Positions 34,622-44,482 of a stretch of 64,000 nucleotides of DNA are shown here, one piece after another. Position 1 is the stretch's first letter. Each line of letters begins with the position of its first letter. A program made the translations under genes and the position numbers. The notes under the pieces are model-generated. The model was not told where the DNA came from. It saw nothing but the letters and a program-made list of their open reading frames with translations, and did not search any database. The stretch spans positions 1 through 64,000 of the forward strand of contig PEQN01000011.1 of NCBI GenBank assembly GCA_002786225.1, in the 5' to 3' direction. Source of the DNA: Leptospira sp. GTDB lineage: Bacteria; Spirochaetota; Leptospiria; Leptospirales; Leptospiraceae.

Positions 34622-35124
34622 GGTTGAATTTCCTTAAGAATTCTAACTATATTTTTCTTTTGTTTGTTTTCAGTTCTATCCAGGTCTTGTAAAAGATAAT
34701 AATATTTTTTAGATTTAGTTCCTATTTTATACGTAATGGAATTATAACTTACTCCTAAAATTTGTGTCTCTGGTAATACTTCATTTTCCAGTAAATGAAT
34801 ATCATTCCTTAAGAGTTTGCTAAGTATCTCTATATAAACATTTTGATTGATTCTTCTTCGTTTAGGTGGAATTAATTTATTTCTTTCCGATGAGGATCTA
34901 TAAATAAAAAAGCCCTCTCGAACAGCTTGTATATAAATCTTGTGGGAATAGGTAAACTCAGGTGAGATGGGTCCAGATGTTTCATCAAGTTCAATATGTA
35001 GAACCCTCCACCTTCCTTGGTCATTTTTTAGAATGTTCAATGGAAAAGCATAAGTCGATTTAGCATCAATAGTCGAAACAATAAAAATAGGTAGAATCAT
35101 ACAGAAATATTTTAAATAGTTCAT
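34618..35124 (-). CDS. Exported protein coupled to the papain-like protease, unknown
   Basis: About 168 residues with a signal peptide (MNYLKYFCMILPIFIVST). In-frame starts at 35169, 35142 and 35124 exist; the last gives a standard signal length. The mature part is beta-rich and highly basic (PPKRRRINQ). Its stop overlaps the start of the protease gene (ATGA), so the two are translationally coupled. One possibility is a chaperone or inhibitor for that protease, but nothing in the sequence proves it. Confidence 0.55.
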   Translation of the reverse strand: MNYLKYFCMILPIFIVSTIDAKSTYAFPLNILKNDQGRWRVLHIELDETSGPISPEFTYSHKIYIQAVREGFFIYRSSSERNKLIPPKRRRINQNVYIEILSKLLRNDIHLLENEVLPETQILGVSYNSITYKIGTKSKKYYYLLQDLDRTENKQKKNIVRILKEIQP

Positions 35125-35187
35125 ATCTATTTGTATTTCCATGGTTGTATTACTATAAATACATTCCAAATTTTATCAATAAAATAT

Positions 35188-36780
35188 TTATTCAAATTTA
35201 TCAAAATCAATAATCATTAAATGAATTTTATTGGAATCTTTTTCTTTCGAATTTAATTCAATAAACTTACCATTGGAGCTAAACTTAGTTGTAGAACTTA
35301 ATCTTGTAGCAAGTACAGTTTGAAATCGTTTACCTAAGTCAATACCATCAGTCTTATTGATCAATGAATTGAGATCCTTGTAATCGATATTTTGGTAAGA
35401 AAAAACAACAGCGATTGTGTCTCTCTTGCCTATCTTATCTGCTTCTAGACTTTGTTTTCTAGGGAAAACTCGAACTCCATTTGGTCCACAATATGGGGAA
35501 TGCTTATCATTATACGGAAATAAAACGTAAGAACTTCCATCAACTTCTTTACCAAAAATATATACAAACACAGGTGAATCATTTTCAATGGAAACCTTAA
35601 ATCTAGTTCCTACCTTAATAGGACTTTTTGTTTCGTAATGGATCTCTGTTAATTTCTTAAGTGGTATAAAATCTTTTGAGGAATTATCAATAAGTCCAAA
35701 ACGCAAATTCTTGGATTCTTGATTCTTAGCTGACACCGATGGGTAAATAGAAAAGGCCTCCAGAACAAAAGTATCAAAGTCCGAATATCTAAACCAGAAA
35801 GTTCCCTTCTCAGCCCACTCACTTCCCCAAGAATTCATAATTTGAACAGAACCACCATTGCGATCATCATCATAGGCAATAATTGTCATGGCATGAGGTC
35901 CCCAATCTCTATCACGTTTTCCAGAATTTTGAAATTGTTTTACTTTTTTATAATCATTGTTTGATGGTATCCAATCAGGTGATGATAATTGATTGAAAGT
36001 TCCTCCAACATCCATTGTAATAATTACAGCAGAACCTGAAGCAAGGTATTGCTTTACAGAATTAATATCTGTATTATAATTATCACCATCTTTGGTTAGT
36101 CTTTGGTAGCCTTCAACACGGAAGACCTTAGCACGTTCTCTTTGGTTACTGTTAAGTTTGGTGCGACAAGTTGTTTCATTGTAAGGAAACTCTGCAAACG
36201 GCAAGGCACCTTCTTTTTTGAGATCCTCTAATACTTCGGATGGATAGGAGCCATCACATTTGGCACTTGTATTTTGATTGAAAGGATGAGCTGGACTGAA
36301 TGCTACAGAATTAGGATTTAAGCCAGTAGCTTTTGCTTCGAGTATTGTTCTTGCAGCATAAGATACGGCCCAACCCACACAAGACCCTTGGGAACCTTGG
36401 TTTCTTGGTTCGGGTGCATATTGTCTTAATGAAATAGCTTTCGGAATTTTATTTCCAAAACCTTCCTCTAATGGTTGATATGTTTTCGCTGAGGCATATT
36501 TTTCTGCATCAAAAATTGCACCCTTAGGTCGAAGCAGAGTTTCTTCTGTTTCATTTTCTGTTGAAGTTGGATCGGAATAAGAAGTGTCTTCTTTATTACA
36601 AAGTGTAGGTAGACTTAAAAATCCAAGCAAGAGTATTAATGGAATCATAAGTTTAGGATATTTGAATACTAAAGAAAAGAGTGCTCCTAAGAGAGGCAAA
36701 GAGGAAAAAGAGAATGAGCCCTTTCCTTTTGATTTTTTATTCCCATCTTTGTCCTCATCATCTGTCATTCGAATTGGCAT
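35188..36780 (-). CDS. Membrane-anchored papain-like protease with DUF4384-like domain
   Basis: A 530-residue protein with a Lys/Gly-rich cytoplasmic N-terminus and one membrane segment (about 42-58). The C1A peptidase domain (about 115-345) has Gln131 and Cys134 in NQGSQGSCVGWA, His296 in GPHAMTI and Asn316 in MNSWGSEW. The C-terminal part, KVGTRFKVSIENDSPVFVYIF then YVLFPY, resembles DUF4384, which is usually found with secreted proteases and kinases. It lies 64 bases upstream of the second protease unit. The two proteases are paralogous only in the catalytic domain. Confidence 0.8.
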   Translation of the reverse strand: MPIRMTDDEDKDGNKKSKGKGSFSFSSLPLLGALFSLVFKYPKLMIPLILLLGFLSLPTLCNKEDTSYSDPTSTENETEETLLRPKGAIFDAEKYASAKTYQPLEEGFGNKIPKAISLRQYAPEPRNQGSQGSCVGWAVSYAARTILEAKATGLNPNSVAFSPAHPFNQNTSAKCDGSYPSEVLEDLKKEGALPFAEFPYNETTCRTKLNSNQRERAKVFRVEGYQRLTKDGDNYNTDINSVKQYLASGSAVIITMDVGGTFNQLSSPDWIPSNNDYKKVKQFQNSGKRDRDWGPHAMTIIAYDDDRNGGSVQIMNSWGSEWAEKGTFWFRYSDFDTFVLEAFSIYPSVSAKNQESKNLRFGLIDNSSKDFIPLKKLTEIHYETKSPIKVGTRFKVSIENDSPVFVYIFGKEVDGSSYVLFPYNDKHSPYCGPNGVRVFPRKQSLEADKIGKRDTIAVVFSYQNIDYKDLNSLINKTDGIDLGKRFQTVLATRLSSTTKFSSNGKFIELNSKEKDSNKIHLMIIDFDKFE

Positions 36781-36833
36781 ATTATTTTTACCTTATATTC
36801 TAAAATTAATAAATTCTTTAAAATGAAAATAGA

Positions 36834-37352
36834 TCAATTCCACTTGCAATTAGTCACATCTACGGAAGTAAAAGCCCAAGGATTATGTGCATGCTTAGCC
36901 TTCTCATTTTCAATAAGATCAAAGCTAGTGAAGCCATCTTTAATTCTTGGGAACAATAAAGAAAAAGGTGTTTTCAACATACTGCGTCTCTTAGGACAAA
37001 GATCTACACCAACAGTTCCGATTAGAGTATACTGATTGGAATTATTATCTTGGAAAATCAAACCCTCATTTAAAACACACACTTTCTTCTTCTCAACTAA
37101 ATGAAGGCTTAAGCTGGTTTGTTTAGGAGTAAGGCAAATTTTATCTAGAACGACAATTCCTTTGAAGGACTGATTCAAATTGCAACAAGCTGATTCTGGA
37201 AGAAAGAGTAAGTCTTTGCTTAAAACGAGTTCCTCTTGGAAGACAGTTGATGTATTCTTATCTATGTCTTCCACTTGTGATTTGGCACTGGCACAAGAAA
37301 AATACATTAGAATTAAAATAGTGAATGCAATCCAATTTCGATAAAAGTACAC
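36834..37352 (-). CDS. Lipoprotein, unknown function
   Basis: A 172-residue lipoprotein with the signal ending MYFSCASA. The mature part has several Cys (CCNL, ICL, VCVL, DLCPK) and a basic segment. No family recognised. It lies upstream of the membrane protease with a gap of 53 bases and on the same strand, so it may belong to that unit. Confidence 0.55.
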   Translation of the reverse strand: MYFYRNWIAFTILILMYFSCASAKSQVEDIDKNTSTVFQEELVLSKDLLFLPESACCNLNQSFKGIVVLDKICLTPKQTSLSLHLVEKKKVCVLNEGLIFQDNNSNQYTLIGTVGVDLCPKRRSMLKTPFSLLFPRIKDGFTSFDLIENEKAKHAHNPWAFTSVDVTNCKWN

Positions 37353-37478
37353 AGAATGTTTAGTCTCCTAGAACTTTAGAAGTTTTCATATTCACAAAAA
37401 ATTGACAAGCCTAATTCAAGAAAGGAGAATAAGAAATTTGAGATAAATTATTTAGAAAGTATCGTTTATAGAACCAAA

Positions 37479-38249
37479 TTAAATCTTACGTTTCTTAAGT
37501 TCTAAAATATACGACCTAAAATCATTCACCACCCAAACCCAAATTCCAACAAACATAGCCGTTGCTATCCATCCACCAATGATAGAGGAAGGAATCAGAA
37601 AAAAATCCACAACGCCATGTTGAATAACAGCTAGTAGGAAGGCTGCTGCAAGATAAAACCACTTCTGAGTGGCAATACCGATAGCATTGGATTTAATGCA
37701 AAATAAAGCAAATGTTAGGTTAATAAGCATATGAATATTACTTGAGTGAATCGAACGCCCAATAAAGGTCTCTATCCTTTTGTCTGGAATTTCGCTGATG
37801 ATGTAGTGTGAATTTTCGATAAAAGCAAATCCTAAAGCTGTAAACCCAGCAACCAAAAAGATTTCTTTTTTCCATTTTCCTTCTTTGGTTCTAAGCAAAA
37901 AGAAACTTATTAAAAAAATAAAACCAATCTTAAATGCCTCTTCTACCATTCCTGCCTGAATGAAAGCAAGATGAATTGTCTGAGTTAAAAGAGATTTGGG
38001 TCTTTTGGGTTTCAAATCTATATTCGGCCAAATCAATGGACTGATCTCAAGAATTAAATAAGTGGAAAGAATTCCAGCAAGAAAAGCAAGTAAGGAAAAG
38101 AAGAGGAGTCTTACAAAAATTTCTGTTGAATTCTTATCTGGAAAATGATTCCGACTCTTAGGAAAGCTCATAAAAAGCGCAATTGCCCAAGGCAAAATAG
38201 AAAAAAATCCCCAAACCAACGAAATCGGTGTTAGATCAGTGAATTTCAT
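37479..38249 (-). CDS. PrsW-family intramembrane protease-like protein
   Basis: A 256-residue membrane protein with about eight helices. It carries the PrsW/CPBP-like signatures: GMVEEAFKIGFI with the EExxK pattern, then GFTALGFAFIENSHY with FxxxEN, a later His in HSSNIHMLIN and a terminal VIQHGVVDF. PrsW in Bacillus cleaves an anti-sigma factor. The target here is unknown. Its ATG overlaps the stop of the upstream 567-residue membrane gene (4 bases), implying co-translation. Confidence 0.75.
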   Translation of the reverse strand: MKFTDLTPISLVWGFFSILPWAIALFMSFPKSRNHFPDKNSTEIFVRLLFFSLLAFLAGILSTYLILEISPLIWPNIDLKPKRPKSLLTQTIHLAFIQAGMVEEAFKIGFIFLISFFLLRTKEGKWKKEIFLVAGFTALGFAFIENSHYIISEIPDKRIETFIGRSIHSSNIHMLINLTFALFCIKSNAIGIATQKWFYLAAAFLLAVIQHGVVDFFLIPSSIIGGWIATAMFVGIWVWVVNDFRSYILELKKRKI

Positions 38250-39946
38250 TCTATCTCCTCCATATACCTTCCATCAAAATGTTGAACCATTTCTTTCTGA
38301 AGAGGTGTAGGCATGATTTCTGGATCAAGGCTTCCATTCCAGAAAAGCTCTGTTACTCGAATGTCATTTCCATTAGCAGAAGGAGGTGCCATTACGGGAC
38401 CAAGTCCTTCAATCAATTCCAGAGTGAGAAGATCTTGGTCAGGATAATCTGAGCCCTCCACTATTTCTATGTCAATAATATCTCCTTCTTGAGTGATGGT
38501 GTAAGCGACTACCGACGAATATGGCTTAGGTGCTCTTGTCCAATAGTCCAAATAATTTTCTGGGCCTCGCATCTTAGCAGAAATATAATTAGAATAGGTC
38601 GCGGGAACCTTCTTCCCTCTTATTTTCTTAATGTAACCCTTAGTTGGGCCATTGTCCGAAGGTTTTTCATCCGAAATTTTCTCACCTTGTTCCTGGTTAG
38701 GTGTATCCGTTCCTGTCATTACACCACCATTTAAGTCTTCAACATCCTCTGGGATATTTGGATCTATAAAATAAAATTCTAATTTCTCTGGTTGGAAGTG
38801 GGATGCTTGGTCCTTCTTGGAATCTTTGGGTTTCTGTCTTTGCAGTGTAAATGGTATGATAATGAGAAAAACAAGAAAGGTAATATGAACAAGCAGTGAA
38901 AGAGGAAAATAATTTAAAAACCCTTGCCTCAATGATACTCTCTCATTTTCAGAATTGGTTCTTAGGTTGTGAAAACTTTTGCGAAGCAGAAGATGAGAAA
39001 TTGTATACAATAGAGGAAGGAATAACACTGGCAGAAGAAGATAGATTAGTCTACCTGCCTTAATGAAAAATTCTTTGTCAGGAACTCCAGGCTTCAATCC
39101 CCATGAGCTTAGGTATTGAATTCCAAGAAGTGGGCTAATATAAGAAAAAGTAGCTATTAAGAGAAGAAACACAGCTAACAAAAATAAGAATAGTAATGGA
39201 AACCCCTTCCAGAAATCGCCAAAGTAAATATGACCCCAACCTGGAATAATCCAATTTCTTGCGAAGGCTGATACTGAAATTTTATGCAATAGATTTCCGC
39301 TGGGTCTGAGGTTCTCGCTCAACTTAGATAAGAAATATCTTCTGCGAAATCCCGACCAAACAAATGCCTTATACAAACTTCTTGTTGTAGCAAATGCCTG
39401 AGCCCTAGAAAACCAAGAATGAAACAAAGCTAAGGAAATGAAATAATCTAGGACAAAACTTTTTTCCAAACCCCAATGAAGAAAAAGGAAAGGATTCTGA
39501 GCCTTGGATTCTTGCAGATACAATTTAAAAAGAGAGAAGCAGATAGCAAGAAAGGTAGCAAGTATTACAAATCCTAAAGAGTTCATTCTGTTTCTTTTCT
39601 TACCAACCTTGTTCTGGATCAAGGTCTGCCTTCGCTGTATCACTCGGTTCCAGATTAGATTCCCAAGTAAAAAGAAAAATCCAAAGCTGTAGACAGAACT
39701 AAGCCAAACAAAAGCATTCATTTGGATGAAGGCATAAACAGAGCTTTCCCAAGTAAAATCAAGTAAGGAGCTTAGCTCCAAAAGGGAGAAAAGAATAAAA
39801 ACAAAAGTTTGTGTGAGAATTAAAATAAAACTCTGGGTTCTAAGAACTGAGTTCTTGAAATAAAGTATCCAGACTCCCAGGGGAAAGAATATTCCTAGGT
39901 TAATAAATGGACTCATCCATAATAGAAGACTGATTCCTTGAGTCAT
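38246..39946 (-). CDS. Multi-pass membrane protein with TonB-like C-terminal domain
   Basis: About 567 residues. The first 380 contain roughly ten membrane helices and include WIIPGWGHIYFGDFWKGFPLL, a motif of TM2/DUF5683-like membrane proteins. After one more helix comes a Pro/Glu/Asp-rich periplasmic linker (about 425-470). The final part, SVVAYTITQEGDIIDIEIVEG, has the look of a TonB C-terminal domain, which normally contacts outer-membrane receptors. The start is uncertain: an ATG at 40084 would overlap glyQS, while 39946 avoids it. It is coupled to the PrsW-like gene. Confidence 0.6.
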   Translation of the reverse strand: MTQGISLLLWMSPFINLGIFFPLGVWILYFKNSVLRTQSFILILTQTFVFILFSLLELSSLLDFTWESSVYAFIQMNAFVWLSSVYSFGFFFLLGNLIWNRVIQRRQTLIQNKVGKKRNRMNSLGFVILATFLAICFSLFKLYLQESKAQNPFLFLHWGLEKSFVLDYFISLALFHSWFSRAQAFATTRSLYKAFVWSGFRRRYFLSKLSENLRPSGNLLHKISVSAFARNWIIPGWGHIYFGDFWKGFPLLFLFLLAVFLLLIATFSYISPLLGIQYLSSWGLKPGVPDKEFFIKAGRLIYLLLPVLFLPLLYTISHLLLRKSFHNLRTNSENERVSLRQGFLNYFPLSLLVHITFLVFLIIIPFTLQRQKPKDSKKDQASHFQPEKLEFYFIDPNIPEDVEDLNGGVMTGTDTPNQEQGEKISDEKPSDNGPTKGYIKKIRGKKVPATYSNYISAKMRGPENYLDYWTRAPKPYSSVVAYTITQEGDIIDIEIVEGSDYPDQDLLTLELIEGLGPVMAPPSANGNDIRVTELFWNGSLDPEIMPTPLQKEMVQHFDGRYMEEIE

Positions 39947-40026
39947 AATACCATCATTAAAGAGTTTTATCCTATTCCAAGAAAATTCTTTTCCTTTTAA
40001 TACTTTCTTCAAACCATGGTTGACGT

Positions 40027-41424
40027 ATGGCAAAAGAAAATTCCAAGGAAGACTCTTCCTTAAAGCAAATTGTATCCTTAGCAAAACGTCGTGGTTTTGT
40101 ATTCTCCGGTTCAGAAATCTATGGTGGACTTTCCAATACCTTTGATTATGGTCCCCAAGGAATAGAGATTCTCTTGAATCTTAAGAAACTTTGGTGGAAG
40201 CACTTTGTCCACAAAAGAGATGATGTCATGGGCTTGGATTCTTCCATTTTGCTGCATCCCAAAGTCTGGGAAGCCTCTGGCCATGTTTCTAACTTCAATG
40301 ATCCTTTGATGGATTGCAAAAATTGTAAGACTCGTTACCGAGTTGATAAATTCTTAGATGATAAAAAGGGAGAAGGTTTCTCAACAGGTAAGTCCCTAGA
40401 AGAAATGACCCAAGTCATACTTGATGAGAACTACAAATGCCCTAATTGTGGTTCCGAAAAGACCTTCACACCTGCAAGACAATTCAATTTAATGTTTAAA
40501 ACCTCTCATGGAGCATCCGAACAAGATGCAACAGAGATCTATCTTAGACCAGAAACGGCGCAAGGCATTTTTATTAATTTCAAAAATGTATCACAGATTA
40601 GTCGAAGAAAAATTCCTTTTGGAATAGCACAGATTGGTAAATCCTTTCGAAACGAAATCATGGCACGGCAGTTCATCTTTCGGACTAGAGAATTTGAACA
40701 AATGGAGATGGAATACTTTTGCGAACCAGGAACTCAGGTTGAGTGGTTCACACACTGGGTTACTTTTTGTATGGACTGGCTGATTAAAACAGTTGGAATT
40801 CGAAGAGAATCTCTCCGAGTCCGTGAACATGAGGCAGAAGAACTTTCCCATTACAGTGATAAAACGTCTGATATTGAATTCAAATATCCTTTCGGTTGGG
40901 GAGAACTTTGGGGTGTTGCCTCAAGAACTGATTTTGATTTAAGCCAACATGAGAAGTTCTCAGGTGAAGATTTAAAATACATAGACCAAGAAAATAAGAA
41001 GAAATTCTTACCCTATGTCATAGAACCAGCTCTGGGCTTGAATCGTCTATTTCTAGCGGTTCTTGCGGATGCCTACGAAGAAGAAACCTTGGAGGATGGT
41101 GATGTTCGAACTGTACTCCATCTCCACCCTCAAGTTGCACCAGTGAAGATTGGAATCTTTCCTCTTATGAAGAAAGATGGTCTTGCAGAAAAAGCAAAGG
41201 AAATCTACGACGAACTTTCAGAGCATTGGTATTGTGAGTATGATGAAGGAGGTGCTATTGGAAAAAGGTATAGACGACAGGATGAAATTGGAACTCCTTT
41301 TTGTGTAACCATAGATTATCATTCCCTGGAAGATAATACTGTTACAATTCGAGAAAGGGATACCATGAACCAAGAGCGAATCCCTGTTACTTCTCTGAAA
41401 GCTTATTTTATTGAGAAACTGTAA
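40027..41424 (+). CDS. glyQS: Glycyl-tRNA synthetase, single-subunit type
   Basis: A 465-residue class II synthetase that charges tRNA-Gly. It is the homodimeric (eukaryotic-like) type, with SGSEIYGGLSNTFDYGPQG at the N-terminus, a Cys4 zinc element (CKNCKTRY ... CPNCGS), motif 2 in FRNEIMARQFIFRTREFEQMEMEYF, and motif 3 in EPALGLNRLFLAVL. The C-terminal anticodon domain is complete. It is followed 2 bases later by a GNAT gene. Its beginning lies close to or within the 5' end of the divergent membrane gene. Confidence 0.95.
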   Translation: MAKENSKEDSSLKQIVSLAKRRGFVFSGSEIYGGLSNTFDYGPQGIEILLNLKKLWWKHFVHKRDDVMGLDSSILLHPKVWEASGHVSNFNDPLMDCKNCKTRYRVDKFLDDKKGEGFSTGKSLEEMTQVILDENYKCPNCGSEKTFTPARQFNLMFKTSHGASEQDATEIYLRPETAQGIFINFKNVSQISRRKIPFGIAQIGKSFRNEIMARQFIFRTREFEQMEMEYFCEPGTQVEWFTHWVTFCMDWLIKTVGIRRESLRVREHEAEELSHYSDKTSDIEFKYPFGWGELWGVASRTDFDLSQHEKFSGEDLKYIDQENKKKFLPYVIEPALGLNRLFLAVLADAYEEETLEDGDVRTVLHLHPQVAPVKIGIFPLMKKDGLAEKAKEIYDELSEHWYCEYDEGGAIGKRYRRQDEIGTPFCVTIDYHSLEDNTVTIRERDTMNQERIPVTSLKAYFIEKL

Positions 41425-41426
41425 AC

Positions 41427-41897
41427 TTGCCAGTCGTCAAACTTGGATTCGAGGATAGGGAAGAGTCCATAGAGTTAGTCAATCAGTTCTTCAAGAAAAT
41501 CAACTCACTTGATCTGGACGGATTGTTCAAAATTCGTCCAAGAGCTGCTGCAAAATTTGTTGATATTTATTTAAAACTCGCAGGCACCAATAGAGTTCTT
41601 GTCCAAGGTTATAGAGATGAATCGGGAGAATTGGTTTCCTTATTAATAGCAAGAATAGAAGAGAAGCCCTTTCTCCAAGAAGAGCGAACAGTCTATATAG
41701 ACATTGCCGTCACCAAACGCGGACAAAAGAAAAAAGGCTATATGACTTCCCTCTTGAAATCTGCAGAGCAATGGACCAAAGAACAAGGAATCCAATCCAT
41801 GGAACTCAGAGCCATAAAGGCGAATGAAGAGGCTATGGATTATTGGAAATCAAAAGATTTTGAAGAATTCTATGTACGTTTTCGCAAAAGGCTCTAG
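41427..41897 (+). CDS. GNAT-family acetyltransferase
   Basis: A 156-residue acetyl-CoA-dependent N-acetyltransferase. The fold is visible as YIDIAVTKRGQKKKGYMTSLL (strand 4 and the acetyl-CoA P-loop) and the C-terminal IKANEEAMDYWKSKDFEEF. Start codon is TTG at 41427, 2 bases after glyQS, with a weak ribosome binding site. Translation probably depends on reinitiation after glyQS. The substrate is unknown. Confidence 0.78.
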   Translation: MPVVKLGFEDREESIELVNQFFKKINSLDLDGLFKIRPRAAAKFVDIYLKLAGTNRVLVQGYRDESGELVSLLIARIEEKPFLQEERTVYIDIAVTKRGQKKKGYMTSLLKSAEQWTKEQGIQSMELRAIKANEEAMDYWKSKDFEEFYVRFRKRL

Positions 41898-41972
41898 GCT
41901 TTTTCCTTTGATATTTTATGAAGTTAAAAAAATTTCTTTCCTTTACTGAGTTTTACTCAGGAATGGTTTCAT

Positions 41973-42251
41973 ATGGAATGGGAAAAAGTATTACGAGACG
42001 CTGTTCAAGGAAACTCCATTAAGGAACTTCATCTTAGAAAGGTTCCTACGCTCAAGACAGCAGATGATTGGAATAAAGTGATAGAAGTTGGTCTAGTAGA
42101 CCACAAGACGAAATACGCTCATTACAAGGGCGGTTTAGTGAAATATGGAGACAGACTTTTTTTTGTAAGTGACGAAAGGATTGATGCTATTGCTCAATTC
42201 CGTAAGTGGAATTTTAAAACAAAAATCAAAATCACAGACGTAGATAAATAG
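41973..42251 (+). CDS. Small cytoplasmic protein, unknown
   Basis: A 92-residue protein, no signal or membrane segment, with mixed alpha/beta pattern (WEKVLRDAVQ, KYGDRLFFVSDERIDAIAQF). No family recognised. It ends before a strong bidirectional terminator. Confidence 0.5.
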   Translation: MEWEKVLRDAVQGNSIKELHLRKVPTLKTADDWNKVIEVGLVDHKTKYAHYKGGLVKYGDRLFFVSDERIDAIAQFRKWNFKTKIKITDVDK

Positions 42252-42319
42252 TATCTCAAGGTTTAAGAATTTTTATTCTAAAAATCCGGAAATATATCCT
42301 TAATTAGATTTTCTGAACA

Positions 42320-42349
42320 AAAAAAACCCAGCCTAAACTGGGTTTTTTA
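42320..42349. terminator. Bidirectional Rho-independent terminator
   Basis: AAAACCCAG (42323-42331) and CTGGGTTTT (42338-42346) form a 9-bp stem around a 6-base loop, followed by T6 on the plus strand and T-rich on the minus. It separates convergent genes ending at 42251 and 42398, so it can serve both. Confidence 0.85.
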
Positions 42350-42397
42350 CTTTAGATGAACCAATCGAACATCTTACCATCTTAGAAAGGATCTATC

Positions 42398-44392
42398 TTA
42401 ACGGTTCAGTCGGATGATAAGATTCAATCTTTCTGCTATAGCAATAACTTCCATTACCTTATTCTTATCTATGATAATGCCTGTTGTTGAAATCTCTTCA
42501 ACAACAAACTTCTTCCCCTTAATCTGACCCATGAGTAATTCCATGGTGTTGGCATCCTTAGTACGAACGAGAACAGAATCTTCTGTGATAGTAACTATGG
42601 GAAGATTTGATCCCCAGTCTTCTAACAAGAATAAGAGATTCTGTGCGAGTTCTCCACGATTGCTTTCTTTCAAGAATTGAATGAATTGTTTAGGATTATA
42701 ACCTAATAAAATTCCCGATTGAAAAGAATCTTTTGTTAGAATGAAAGTATAAACCCTATCGTAATCTTTTAGTTCAGAGAAGGCTTTCAAAAGATTGATT
42801 CCAACTAAGGAGACCCTATCTGGGAATGCTATGATGGACATATCCGGATTGATAGTGATTCCACCTTTTTCGGTAGCAGATGGTAGATCATCTTGGTTGA
42901 AATAATGCCTTCCTAAATCGGAGAGAGTTAGGTGGCGATTCGGGTATTCGACTTCAATCAAACCAAATAAGTGAAGATAGAAGATAGCTGATTGGATTTC
43001 TTTTCTTAAATCGGCTAAATCTTCTTCAAATGTTTTGGTGCGAAAACCAGGAGCAAAAATGAGATGTTCTCTAATTATATTGGAAAAAATAACGTGAACA
43101 TTGATAACACCATAATTCATGATAAGCTTAACACATTTGTCTAGTATAGGTTTATCATAAAAAGGAACTTCTGTAGCCATGAAAACTTCAGGCGGGTTCA
43201 AGCGTCTAGTCCGCGCCTCATTCACCTCATGAATTGTTTGTCTCATTACTTCAAAAATATCCCTGGTCTGGAACTCATCTATATCGCCGGTAAGAATCAC
43301 ATTCTCACCTTTAATGTCTACATAGTTCATGAGCTTTAGGATAGGAAGAATCAATTCAATTTGGTAGACCTGACTTTTCTCTGGAAAAATATCAATATCT
43401 GGATTCAACAAATCTGTCTCAGTTCTTTTATGATCAGCTTGCTTGATCTTTCCAGATTTAGCTAAGTTTAATCCTTTTCTTGAGATATAGGAAATTAATT
43501 TCTTCACATTGAGATAGAAATCCAATTGGTTGGAAGTCTTCTTTTCCGTTCTTTGCTTGGTCCCCTTCTTGATAGGTGGAAGCAAAGGATTGGTCTGAAT
43601 GTGTTCAAGAATTTCCTTAGGAATGACAGCTACTCGAATGAATTTATCTTCTACGAAATAAGTGTCTCTTATTAAGAATAAATTTGTGAGATGAGGGATA
43701 ACTGCTTCGAATTTACCTCGGTTCGAAATAATATAATTTCGAATGATGTCCATTTCAATTACACCACCATGGATGTAAATCTTATGCAGAACATCTCTAT
43801 GAAAATCATCCAAGGAATCTAAGGTTTTTTGAATTCCTTCTTGACTGAGTGCTTGTTTTACAAAACTTGCATCAGCCTTCTTCTGACCCTGTGCCTCCAA
43901 CCATTCTTTGGAGATTAAGGACTCAGTTTTACCAACTTCTTTGTCTATAGAAACCTTAAACTTTTCAGATTTGAGATTCTGCTCAACTTTTACCAGGGAA
44001 GCGATTTCTTCGTAGAAATGGTATTTATCTAAATTGTTTGTTAATCTTTCTCTGTTTTTTCTTTGGTAGACCAAACAGTATTTTCTAAGAACATTCAATT
44101 CCATCTCTACGTTAATAGGAGGAATGTTTACTTTTCGGGAAATTTCCCCTAAAGTCATTACATTCTTATTTTTTAGAATATTAGAAATGATAGTTACTTG
44201 AACGGTGGAAAATTTTTCCAAAACCCATTTCAAATAAAATTCATCCTGAAAGGATTCAAAAAGATATTGGATTGCAGTTTTCTTGTCTTTGCTTGCTGGA
44301 AATTTTGGAAGATTCCAGAGTTGGGCTGTTTTTTTCAGTTCAGCCATGTCGAGCTTTTCTAGCTCTTGGTAGAGAACACTTTCTTTAGACAT
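42398..44392 (-). CDS. Large protein with only the XPB/Ssl2-type helicase C-terminal domain
   Basis: A 664-residue cytoplasmic protein. Residues about 505-596 match the Helicase_C_3 (XPB/Ssl2 C-terminal) pattern: [45 protein letters not shown], then [14 protein letters not shown]. The N-terminal 480 residues contain winged-helix-like segments but no Walker A or DEAD motif. It is therefore not a helicase by itself. Similar proteins occur in other bacteria and are uncharacterised. It faces a terminator shared with the upstream small gene and is divergent from ubiB-like. Confidence 0.7.
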   Translation of the reverse strand: MSKESVLYQELEKLDMAELKKTAQLWNLPKFPASKDKKTAIQYLFESFQDEFYLKWVLEKFSTVQVTIISNILKNKNVMTLGEISRKVNIPPINVEMELNVLRKYCLVYQRKNRERLTNNLDKYHFYEEIASLVKVEQNLKSEKFKVSIDKEVGKTESLISKEWLEAQGQKKADASFVKQALSQEGIQKTLDSLDDFHRDVLHKIYIHGGVIEMDIIRNYIISNRGKFEAVIPHLTNLFLIRDTYFVEDKFIRVAVIPKEILEHIQTNPLLPPIKKGTKQRTEKKTSNQLDFYLNVKKLISYISRKGLNLAKSGKIKQADHKRTETDLLNPDIDIFPEKSQVYQIELILPILKLMNYVDIKGENVILTGDIDEFQTRDIFEVMRQTIHEVNEARTRRLNPPEVFMATEVPFYDKPILDKCVKLIMNYGVINVHVIFSNIIREHLIFAPGFRTKTFEEDLADLRKEIQSAIFYLHLFGLIEVEYPNRHLTLSDLGRHYFNQDDLPSATEKGGITINPDMSIIAFPDRVSLVGINLLKAFSELKDYDRVYTFILTKDSFQSGILLGYNPKQFIQFLKESNRGELAQNLLFLLEDWGSNLPIVTITEDSVLVRTKDANTMELLMGQIKGKKFVVEEISTTGIIIDKNKVMEVIAIAERLNLIIRLNR

Positions 44393-44482
44393 GGAGTTTA
44401 AGCTTCATTTTAAACGAAGGGGTCGCAAGTAAACCAAAATAAAAAGGTTTTCCCAATTTCTACAAAGAAGGATAAGGGTATT

